From NCBI GenBank assembly GCA_002336085.1, contig DDEH01000097.1, positions 1-12,566 of the forward strand: DNA of 12,566 nt, read 5' to 3'. This document shows positions 6,650 to 12,566 of this stretch, piece after piece. The notes below the pieces were generated by a model. The model was not told the origin of the DNA, searched no databases, and saw only the letters and a list, made by a program, of their open reading frames with translations. Origin of the DNA: Flavobacteriales bacterium UBA1959 (lineage in GTDB: Bacteria; Bacteroidota; Bacteroidia; Flavobacteriales_D; Sanyastnellaceae). The position numbers were made by a program, and so were the translations under genes. Position 1 is the first letter of the stretch, and each line of letters begins with the position of its first letter.

Positions 6650-9600
6650 ATGCGTATTAACCTTCTATTTCTTTTCTTGTTGGGAGCTTTAAGCCATTTA
6701 GTTGCAGGTGTTGTTAGCCTCGAATCTGAGGTATATACGACCTCAGAATTTGGTACAACTCACAGGTTGTATGTCACATTTGACGGGCCTGGAGACGAGC
6801 TGATTGCCATTTATGGTACTGTGGGGGCGAATGAAAACTCGCCTTTGTCTGTTGTTTCTACGGCTCCATTTTTTAATTCGCCTTTGGGTTCCAACCTTGG
6901 ACAAGTAATCAATCCCTTGTTCTTTTCGTCGTTTCCGGAGGTTGAATATGACAGCTGGTTTACCATAGGATCTTCGGATAGTAATGGAACAGGTGGCGTC
7001 CAATCGGTTGGTATGGAATCGTATTTCGCGGCATTTAATAATGATGAAGCCGGTGGATTCACGGTTGACACATTCACGGGTGCATCTTGGTTTATCATTC
7101 CCGGTTCTTCAGCTGATGCGGTTGCTGGAGAGGACAATCGGGTGCTAATCGCCCAACTAACAACCAACGGTATTGTAGATGTAATAATCAATGTGCAAAG
7201 CGACGATGTTTCTGGAGAGACTACCAATTCAACAGGTTTGACATTAACATTTCCCCAAGTGGAAACGGGATGCATGACCGACACGGCCTGTAACTTCAAT
7301 CCGCTGGCGGAATTGGATGATGCATCATGTGCTTATCCTGGCGATGACTGCGATGACAATAATGCAGGGACTGTGAATGATAGTTATGCGTCAGATTGTT
7401 TATGCGTGGGTGATTTGGTGGTGGTAGGTTGCACGGAATTAACGGCTTGTAATTTTAATAGCGCTGCCAATCAAAGCGATGACTCCTGTTACTACTCTGG
7501 TGATGCATGCGATGATGGCGATGCGTCAACAGGAGGTGATGTCTACAATGCGAATTGTAACTGCGCCGGATTTGACCTTGTTCTGGGATGTACGGATGAC
7601 GAGGCCTGTAATTATGACTCCGCTGCGGATACTGCTGATGATTCATGTGTTTTCCCAGGAGACGCTTGCGATGATGGCCTGAACAATACCGTCAACGACA
7701 CTTATCAAGACGACTGCGGTTGCGCGGGTGAATTGGTTCCGACTGGTCCCGCTGGAATTGAATATGAAGAATACACTACATCTGAATTCGGCACGACTTA
7801 CCGGGTATATGCCACATTTGATGCGCCTACAAATGAACTTATTGCCGTTTACGGCACGCAAGCGGCACCGCTCTCGGTGGCCTCGACAACTCCTTTTTTC
7901 AATTCGTCTTTTGGGGCCAACTTCGGTCAAGTGATCAACCCGCTGTTTTTCGCTTCATTTCCCGAGGTAGAATTTGATAGCTGGTTCACCATAGGTTCTT
8001 CCGACAGCAATGGATCCGGTGGCGTACAATCCGTTGGAATGGACTCGTATTTCAGTGCTTTTAATGAGGGCAATGGGTTCACCATAGATACGTTTTTAGG
8101 AGGGTCTTGGTTTGTCATTCCAGGATCTTCGACGGACGCACTATCCAGCAATGAAAATCGAGTGCTTATTGCTCAATTGACCACAGAAGGAGTTGTGACG
8201 CTCACAATGAATGTTCAGTATGACGACCTGGAGGGGAATTCGAACAATACAGATGGTTTGACCATCACTTTCCCTGAGGTGCCTTCCGGTTGCACTGATA
8301 ACTCAGCTTGCAATTATGACTCAGAAGCAGAAGTGAATGATGGAAGTTGTGCCTTTCCAGGTGATTCGTGCGACGATGCAAATGCGGGCACCATGAATGA
8401 TACCTATACAGCTACTTGCGCTTGCCAAGGTGAGGTGATTGTTCAAGGTTGCACAGACGAAGCAGCTTGTAATTATGATAGTGCTGCCAACATCGATGAT
8501 GGTTCGTGCGCAACGTCGGATGAGTGCGGCGTCTGTGGAGGTGATGGCATCGCCGAAGGAGCTTGTGATTGTGAAGGAAACGGTCCTGAAACGTACTACG
8601 CTTGCGACGGTACTTGCACCAATGATACAGATGGTGATGAAATTTGTGATGAATTAGAGGTTGCAGGGTGCACTGATTCAATGGCTTGCAATTACAATGC
8701 AGATGCTACGGATGACAATGGCGATTGTACGTATCCAAATGCTCTTTATGACTGCGATGGCAATTGCGTCAATGACTTAAATGGAAACAATCTGTGCGAT
8801 GAATTGGAAACCTTCGGTTGCACTTCTGCGACGGCAGATAATTACGACCCTGAAGCTTTGACGGACAATGGAACGTGTGAATGGCTTGACGGATTGGTGG
8901 AATCTTTGAGTTACGAAGTCTACTTTGAAAACGGAATTGAAGGGACTACCACCTACCGTCTTTTTGCCAATTTCAGCAGTGATGACGTTGAAGTGACGGC
9001 AGCTTACGGAACGGACGCATCTCCTTGGCAAGTGACGCCGAGTTCGAGTTTTTATCAAGATCCGGTTGGGGCGCCGCTAGCGAACGGAGTCAATCCTGCA
9101 TTTTTTGGAGCCTTTCCTTCTCTCGAATTTGATTCATGGCTTGCTCTTGGAGCTGAGCCCGGTCAGCCAGATGGAACGAATGGTGCGGGCATGGACACCT
9201 TCTATCCTGCTTTTGAAGGTGGGGGCGCTTTAAATGTGAATACTTTTTTAGGCGGATCTATTTTCGTCATTCCAGGACAATCGACGCAAACTGTGCCAGT
9301 CGATGGCAAGGTGTTGCTCGCTCAAATCACGACGGATGGAACCACGGACGTTTTGTATAACCTTCAGATTCGAAACCCCGAGAATGAGTCTTTTGAAATC
9401 AGTGGATTGACATTGACCTTCCCGCAGGTGGAAGTGACCGGTACTGGATGTACCGATATCGAAGCGTCGAATTATGACCCAGGAGCGCTTCTTGACGACG
9501 GTACTTGCGAATACCCCGCACCGAGCTATTCAGGACTGACGTTTGAGCAGGTCGCGAGCAATGAGCCAACTGCCGGGATGCGAACTTTTCGAGTTTATGC

Positions 9601-10909
9601 AAATTTTACCAATCCCAATGATCAGTTGACTGCAGTCTTCGCTCAACAAGGCGACCTATTGAGCATTGCGACGACCTCATCTTTTTACCAGAATGAATTT
9701 GGCGGAGCCTTTGCAGATGAGATCAATCCTTTTGTTTTTGATGTAGACCCAGACGCAGCGTATGATAGTTGGTTTACCATAGGTGGAGAGGACAGTAACT
9801 TGAATTTGTCAACCATTGGTGTGGATGAGGCTGCAGCATCTTTTGAAACGGGTGGTGTTTTCCAAATTGACAATGAATTGGGTGGCAGTTGGTTTGTGCT
9901 CCCAGATATGGAGCCTCTGGCTTTCCCAGATGTCGACGGCCGCGTGTTGATCGCTCAACTGACAACTAGTGGTCAAGTAAACCTTGAAATAAACCTGCAG
10001 TACCGCGCTCAAGACGGAACGAATCCGCAGGCCATAGGAGAGATACTGATTTTCCCAGATCTTAATTTCGGTTGTACAAATGAAGAAGCGTGCAATTACG
10101 ATGAGGACGCAGAGGATGATGACGGAGGATGTGTGCTGCCTGAGCTCTATTTCGACTGCGATGAAAATTGCAACAACGATTCAGACAATGACGGCGTGTG
10201 CGATGAACTTGAAGTTCCAGGCTGTACAAATGTTGATGCAGACAACTATAGCAGCGAAGCCACCGATGATGATGGTTCTTGCGAATTCTTGGGCTGTACC
10301 ATTGAATCTGCCTGCAACTATGACGCCACGGCCAACATGAACGATGGTTCTTGCCAATTCCCTGAATTATTTTACAATTGTGATGGCAACTGCAACAATG
10401 ATTCGGATCAAGATGGGGTTTGCGATGAATTGGAGATCATGGGTTGTACGGATGCTGCTGCCGATAATTACAATGAAAATGCAACTGACGACGACGGTTC
10501 TTGTGAGTTCCTTGGTTGCACAAATCCAGATGCTGAGAATTATGATAGCGCTGCAAACGTAGATGACGGTTCGTGCATTGCTCCAGGGTGTATATATCCG
10601 AATGCAGCCAATTACAATCCGCTTGCCTCCTTCGATGATGGCAGTTGCTCTTTTGAAGGTTGCACGGATGTGACGGCCAATAACTACTGTTTACTGGCAC
10701 TCGTTAGCGATGGCTCCTGCACCTTCGATTTGTTGGGCTGTACATATGCAGAGGCTGACAACTATGCACCGGGTGCAAACGTTGATGATGGCTCGTGCGA
10801 ATTGCCTGAAGGAGATGTGGAATGTCCGTTTGACATAGATGGCAACGGTCTTGTAGGTTCTGCGGATTTACTCGAATTCCTTGCGGCATACAGCTACCCT
10901 TGTCCCTGA
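6650..10909 (+). CDS. Very large secreted modular protein: four D domains, 16 cysteine-rich repeats, dockerin-like end
   Basis: The product has 1419 residues. The N-terminus is a good signal peptide (about 1-20, RINLLFLFLLGALSHLVAG). ATG 6650 is chosen because the 34 residues encoded upstream in the same frame are basic, not signal-like, and contain cysteines foreign to the pattern. The order after the signal is D1 (23-204), cysteine repeats 1-3 (207-363), D2 (369-544), repeats 4-7 (547-743), D3 (749-927), repeat 8 (933-953), D4 (961-1138), repeats 9-16 (1141-1383) and one calcium-loop module (1391-1419). The D domains have no cysteine; the rest carries 71. The protein is very acidic, with many DDG and DxDxDG loops, which suggests calcium binding outside the cell. 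I see no T9SS C-terminal sorting domain, anchor or enzyme motif. A structural, adhesive or matrix role is an inference. It stands alone between pgi and its own terminator. Such cysteine repeats are familiar from marine Flavobacteriales, but no function is established that I know of. Confidence 0.92.
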   Translation: MRINLLFLFLLGALSHLVAGVVSLESEVYTTSEFGTTHRLYVTFDGPGDELIAIYGTVGANENSPLSVVSTAPFFNSPLGSNLGQVINPLFFSSFPEVEYDSWFTIGSSDSNGTGGVQSVGMESYFAAFNNDEAGGFTVDTFTGASWFIIPGSSADAVAGEDNRVLIAQLTTNGIVDVIINVQSDDVSGETTNSTGLTLTFPQVETGCMTDTACNFNPLAELDDASCAYPGDDCDDNNAGTVNDSYASDCLCVGDLVVVGCTELTACNFNSAANQSDDSCYYSGDACDDGDASTGGDVYNANCNCAGFDLVLGCTDDEACNYDSAADTADDSCVFPGDACDDGLNNTVNDTYQDDCGCAGELVPTGPAGIEYEEYTTSEFGTTYRVYATFDAPTNELIAVYGTQAAPLSVASTTPFFNSSFGANFGQVINPLFFASFPEVEFDSWFTIGSSDSNGSGGVQSVGMDSYFSAFNEGNGFTIDTFLGGSWFVIPGSSTDALSSNENRVLIAQLTTEGVVTLTMNVQYDDLEGNSNNTDGLTITFPEVPSGCTDNSACNYDSEAEVNDGSCAFPGDSCDDANAGTMNDTYTATCACQGEVIVQGCTDEAACNYDSAANIDDGSCATSDECGVCGGDGIAEGACDCEGNGPETYYACDGTCTNDTDGDEICDELEVAGCTDSMACNYNADATDDNGDCTYPNALYDCDGNCVNDLNGNNLCDELETFGCTSATADNYDPEALTDNGTCEWLDGLVESLSYEVYFENGIEGTTTYRLFANFSSDDVEVTAAYGTDASPWQVTPSSSFYQDPVGAPLANGVNPAFFGAFPSLEFDSWLALGAEPGQPDGTNGAGMDTFYPAFEGGGALNVNTFLGGSIFVIPGQSTQTVPVDGKVLLAQITTDGTTDVLYNLQIRNPENESFEISGLTLTFPQVEVTGTGCTDIEASNYDPGALLDDGTCEYPAPSYSGLTFEQVASNEPTAGMRTFRVYANFTNPNDQLTAVFAQQGDLLSIATTSSFYQNEFGGAFADEINPFVFDVDPDAAYDSWFTIGGEDSNLNLSTIGVDEAAASFETGGVFQIDNELGGSWFVLPDMEPLAFPDVDGRVLIAQLTTSGQVNLEINLQYRAQDGTNPQAIGEILIFPDLNFGCTNEEACNYDEDAEDDDGGCVLPELYFDCDENCNNDSDNDGVCDELEVPGCTNVDADNYSSEATDDDGSCEFLGCTIESACNYDATANMNDGSCQFPELFYNCDGNCNNDSDQDGVCDELEIMGCTDAAADNYNENATDDDGSCEFLGCTNPDAENYDSAANVDDGSCIAPGCIYPNAANYNPLASFDDGSCSFEGCTDVTANNYCLLALVSDGSCTFDLLGCTYAEADNYAPGANVDDGSCELPEGDVECPFDIDGNGLVGSADLLEFLAAYSYPCP
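6716..7261 (+). repeat. D domain copy 1 (residues 23-204)
   Basis: This cysteine-free domain of about 180 residues opens with EVYTTSEFGTTHRLYVTF. Its core is INPLFFSSFPEVEYDSWFTIG (residues 88-107), followed by ASWFIIPG, NRVLIAQLTT and a final LTLTFPQV. The alternating hydrophobic pattern suggests a beta-sandwich. I cannot assign it to a named family. Confidence 0.85.
7268..7738 (+). repeat. Cysteine-rich block 1: repeats 1-3 with type-a linkers
   Basis: Three units GCxxxxACN[FY]...DDxSC are each followed by a linker of the form PGDxCDD....T.ND.Y...C.C.G (PGDDCDDNNAG, SGDACDDGDAS, PGDACDDGLNN). Each unit has three cysteines and each linker three more. The block joins D1 to D2. Confidence 0.9.
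7754..8281 (+). repeat. D domain copy 2 (residues 369-544)
   Basis: This is the closest relative of copy 1: EYTTSEFGTTYRVYATF, INPLFFASFPEVEFDSWFTIG, GGSWFVIPG, NRVLIAQLTT, LTITFPEV. Over the 30 codons from the conserved DSW, copies 1 and 2 differ at three residues but at ten further codons silently, so the duplication is old and the protein sequence is under constraint. Confidence 0.87.
8288..8884 (+). repeat. Cysteine-rich block 2: repeats 4-7 with mixed linkers
   Basis: Repeat 4 is followed by the last type-a linker (PGDSCDDANAG). Repeat 5 is followed by a long seven-cysteine linker (DECGVCGGDG, GACDCEG, ACDGTC and a DTDGDEICDELE loop). Repeat 6 is followed by a type-b linker (DCDGNC...DLNGNNLCDELE). 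Repeat 7 (ADNY, two cysteines) leads straight into D3. The DxDxDG stretches look like calcium loops of thrombospondin type 3 style. Confidence 0.9.
8894..9430 (+). repeat. D domain copy 3 (residues 749-927)
   Basis: A more diverged copy: GTTTYRLFANF, VNPAFFGAFPSLEFDSWLALG, GGSIFVIPG, GKVLLAQITT, LTLTFPQV. The WFTIG of the other copies is WLALG here, and the following loop is rebuilt (AEPGQPDGTNGAGMD). Confidence 0.83.
9446..9508 (+). repeat. Single cysteine repeat 8 between D3 and D4
   Basis: One unit, GCTDIEASNY...LLDDGTC, with only two cysteines and no cysteine linker, forms a short hinge between the two most diverged D domains. Confidence 0.88.
9530..10063 (+). repeat. D domain copy 4 (residues 961-1138)
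   Basis: The copy contains MRTFRVYANF, INPFVFDVDPDAAYDSWFTIG, GGSWFVLP, GRVLIAQLTT and ILIFPDL. The FP before the conserved acidic DSW motif has become DP, but the DSWFTIG and VLIAQLTT landmarks are fully kept. Confidence 0.83.
10070..10798 (+). repeat. Cysteine-rich block 4: repeats 9-16
   Basis: Eight units. Repeats 9 and 11 have ACNY and are followed by type-b linkers (DCDENC or NCDGNC, then NDSDxDGVCDELE). Repeats 10, 12, 13, 14 and 16 lack the middle cysteine (ADNY, AENY, AANY) and follow one another directly, with spacers of only a few residues. Repeat 15 is odd, with ANNYC. The back-to-back stacking suggests a stiff stalk near the C-terminus. Confidence 0.9.
10820..10906 (+). other. 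C-terminal dockerin-like single calcium loop
   Basis: Residues 1391-1419 read ECPFDIDGNGLVGSADLLEF... and end in PCP. D1395, D1397, N1399 and D1406 take positions 1, 3, 5 and 12 of a dockerin/EF-hand calcium loop, and the LLEFLAAY helix follows. C1392 and C1418 bracket the unit and could close it by a disulfide. Classical dockerins have two such loops; only one is present. Confidence 0.7.
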
Positions 10910-10930
10910 TCTTAATTGAATTTTGAGAAA

Positions 10931-10961
10931 GTCGCACCGAATATGGTGCGGCTTTTTTTTT
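10931..10961 (+). terminator. Intrinsic terminator after the large secreted-protein gene
   Basis: GTCGCACC (10931-10938), loop GAATAT, GGTGCGGC (10945-10952) form an 8-bp stem with one G-U pair, followed at once by nine T (10953-10961). It lies 21 bases after the stop codon. Confidence 0.9.
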
Positions 10962-10988
10962 GGCTGAAACTCTTAGAGTGTATGTTTA
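10959..10988 (+). promoter_or_regulatory. Promoter of the MFS transporter gene
   Basis: TTTG (10959-10962), an 18-base spacer and TATGTTTA (10981-10988) resemble the Bacteroidota promoter pattern. The -33 element is made from the end of the preceding terminator's T run, so terminator and promoter interlock. The leader would be about 30 bases. Confidence 0.5.
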
Positions 10989-11021
10989 ACATGGGCCTTT
11001 GAAACATCCCTAATCAGTATT

Positions 11022-12368
11022 ATGAAAGCAAAGAACCACTTGTCATTCTGGCAAATTTGGAACATGAGTTTTGGATTCCTTGGAATTCAGTTTGGTTTTG
11101 CATTGCAGGGAGGGAATATGTCCCGCATCTTTCAAACGCTTGGAGCAACTCCCGATGAATTGCCAGGTCTTTGGATTGCAGCTCCATTGACGGGACTCTT
11201 GGTACAGCCTATCATTGGCTACATGAGTGACCGCACATGGCATCCGCGTTGGGGGCGTCGTCGCCCATTTTTCATGATTGGGGCACTTTTGAGTTCTTTC
11301 GCCTTGTTCTTCATGCCATTTAGTTCAACACTTTGGATGGCAGCGGGTTTCCTTTGGATTTTAGATGCCTCCATTAACATCAGTATGGAGCCGTTCCGGG
11401 CGTTGGTCGCCGATAAACTCCCCGAAGATCAGCGAAACTTTGGATTCGTTATTCAAACGTTGATTATTGGTGTTGGCACTTGGGTGGCCTCGAACCTTCC
11501 TTGGTTTGTGACGGAGCTTGGAGCATCAAATGTTGCGCCTGCAGGTGAAATTCCAGAATCTGTTTTTTATTCTTTTGCCATTGGAGCAGCCGTTTTTATC
11601 GCGACCATTTTAATCACGGTTTTTACTACACAGGAAGATCCACCGCATGACCTCGCAAAATTTAAAAAGGAAAAGTTGCGTTCTGCCGGACTGCTCAAAG
11701 GTCTGCGCGAGATTTTTAGTGCCATCTGGAATATGCCAAAAGTGATGATGCAACTTGGCGTGGTTCAGTTTTTCAGCTGGTTTGCGTTCTTTACCATGTG
11801 GTCTTTTGCGACCCCTGCGCTTACTGAGAGTGTTTTTGGCGCACCGAATCCTGCGCCAGATTCACTGGATTTTGTTGAAGCTTCTGCTCGATTCAATGAA
11901 GCTGCAAATGCAGTTTCGAGTGCCATGGGTGTTTACGGTCTGAGCTCTATGGTTTTTGCTTTGGTATTGGCCTTTTATACGAGTCGGTTTCAAATTAATC
12001 GACGCATTATTCACGCTACTTCACTCCTTATTGGTGGAATAGGTTTCTCTTCCATGCTTTTGCTTGAACCTGACTCTTCGTCAAGCTTGGGTTGGTGTTT
12101 TGCATGCATTGGAATAGCATGGGGAAGCGTTCTCTCCATGCCCTATGCCATGCTTTCAAGTTCTGTACCTGTTAAAAAAATGGGGATTTATATGGGGATA
12201 TTTAACATGTTCATTGTGATTCCACAAATCGTTGCTGCTGTTGGCGGAATCAATTGGATCAACCAAATCTTATTTGCAGGAGATGTCATTGGAAGCATGC
12301 GCCTCGCGGGTTGGAGTTGTTTCATAGCTGCTCTAGCTGTTTTTGGCGTGCGGAAGGAAGTAGGATAA
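11022..12368 (+). CDS. SLC45-type MFS sugar transporter (sucrose/maltose-like)
   Basis: The product has 448 residues with about 12 membrane helices, belonging to the major facilitator superfamily in the inner membrane, probably as a sugar-proton symporter. Features of the SLC45/GPH-like group are seen: GYMSDRTWHPRWGRRRPF (66-83, the loop between helices 2 and 3), NISMEPFRALVADK (119-132), WSFATPALTE (260-269) and MGIYMGIFNMFIVIPQI (387-403). A hydrophilic middle stretch (about 204-235) joins the two six-helix halves. Bacteroidota relatives are often found with maltose or other disaccharide enzymes and SusC/D outer-membrane genes, so a disaccharide or short maltodextrin is the likely substrate, but the sequence does not settle which. 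No sugar enzyme is visible beside it here; the next gene starts at 12524 and could belong to such a cluster. ATG 11022 is preceded by its own promoter. Confidence 0.88.
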   Translation: MKAKNHLSFWQIWNMSFGFLGIQFGFALQGGNMSRIFQTLGATPDELPGLWIAAPLTGLLVQPIIGYMSDRTWHPRWGRRRPFFMIGALLSSFALFFMPFSSTLWMAAGFLWILDASINISMEPFRALVADKLPEDQRNFGFVIQTLIIGVGTWVASNLPWFVTELGASNVAPAGEIPESVFYSFAIGAAVFIATILITVFTTQEDPPHDLAKFKKEKLRSAGLLKGLREIFSAIWNMPKVMMQLGVVQFFSWFAFFTMWSFATPALTESVFGAPNPAPDSLDFVEASARFNEAANAVSSAMGVYGLSSMVFALVLAFYTSRFQINRRIIHATSLLIGGIGFSSMLLLEPDSSSSLGWCFACIGIAWGSVLSMPYAMLSSSVPVKKMGIYMGIFNMFIVIPQIVAAVGGINWINQILFAGDVIGSMRLAGWSCFIAALAVFGVRKEVG

Positions 12369-12432
12369 TTGGTAGATCTGTTTTTCGAAATTAGAGTCAG
12401 GCCTCTAAATGTGTCAATTATACACGTAATGA

Positions 12433-12461
12433 TTGAATTGTCACGAATTATTTGTATCTTG
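12433..12461 (+). promoter_or_regulatory. Possible promoter of the rightmost gene
   Basis: TTG (12433-12435), a 19-base spacer and TATCTTG (12455-12461) resemble the Bacteroidota promoter with one T missing in the -7 box. The leader to the ATG at 12524 would be about 60 bases. No terminator is evident between the MFS gene and this point. Confidence 0.35.
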
Positions 12462-12523
12462 TAGGCCGATGTATAATGCTGGTTCAATGCTATCTCAGAT
12501 ATATTCGTCGAAAAAACAATCAA

Positions 12524-12566
12524 ATGAATAAGTTCAACCTTCTCTTAATGATGCTCGTCATGGGCG
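12524..12566 (+). CDS. Start of a probably exported protein (cut by the right edge)
   Basis: ATG 12524 opens MNKFNLLLMMLVMG and then the window ends. One lysine followed by a hydrophobic run is what a signal peptide start looks like. Its place after a sugar transporter would suit a TonB-dependent SusC-like receptor or another exported protein, but 14 residues cannot decide this. Confidence 0.5.
   Translation, partial: MNKFNLLLMMLVMG

Noticed and set aside
10070..10798. CRISPR-like or direct DNA repeat array
   Set aside because: The regular pattern is at protein level; the codons vary between units and there are no constant repeats with unique spacers.

Overview
The window looks like a chromosomal fragment of a marine-type Bacteroidota, most probably a Flavobacteriales bacterium of the Schleiferiaceae/Cryomorphaceae/Crocinitomicaceae kind. 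Three things suggest this. Several promoters fit the Bacteroidota pattern (TTTG, about 19 bases, TAnnTTTG), and genes lack clear Shine-Dalgarno sequences. A def gene is coupled to a TPR lipoprotein-like gene. There is also a very large secreted protein built of 'GCTDxxACNYD...DDGSC' cysteine repeats, a style I associate with marine Flavobacteriales. The assignment rests on recall of families, not on a search.

Layout. Positions 1-714 (minus) hold the N-terminal part of an exported protein with two copies of a Bacteroidota-type beta-rich module; it runs off the left edge. Positions 715-1047 have no convincing protein gene. They contain a strong minus-strand intrinsic terminator without a protein gene upstream of it (a possible small RNA) and the promoter of rpmE2. 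rpmE2 (1048-1356, plus) and ribBA (1460-2572, minus) converge on a shared bidirectional terminator. ribBA and def are divergent, with only 47 bases between their start codons and a TAnnTTTG box almost touching each. def and a TPR protein overlap by ATGA. fba (class II aldolase) and pgi overlap by one base and form a glycolysis/gluconeogenesis pair.

From 6650 to 10909 lies the most distinctive gene. It encodes a 1419-residue secreted protein with a signal peptide, four copies of a cysteine-free domain of about 180 residues (D1-D4), 16 cysteine-rich repeats with two kinds of cysteine-containing linker, and one dockerin-like calcium loop at the extreme C-terminus. It is followed by a terminator, a promoter and an SLC45-type MFS sugar transporter (11022-12368). 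The first 14 codons of a probably exported protein begin at 12524.

How the genes fit together. The left half is housekeeping: ribosome, riboflavin, protein maturation and central carbon metabolism. The aldolase and isomerase pair and the disaccharide-type transporter fit sugar use, but nothing links them physically beyond being near each other. The large protein is probably a surface or extracellular stalk-like protein. The points most worth a second look are the cysteine-parity rule in that protein, its repeated D domain, its dockerin-like end without a recognisable T9SS tail, the loss of all zinc ligands in the GTP cyclohydrolase II half of RibBA, and the possible small RNA.
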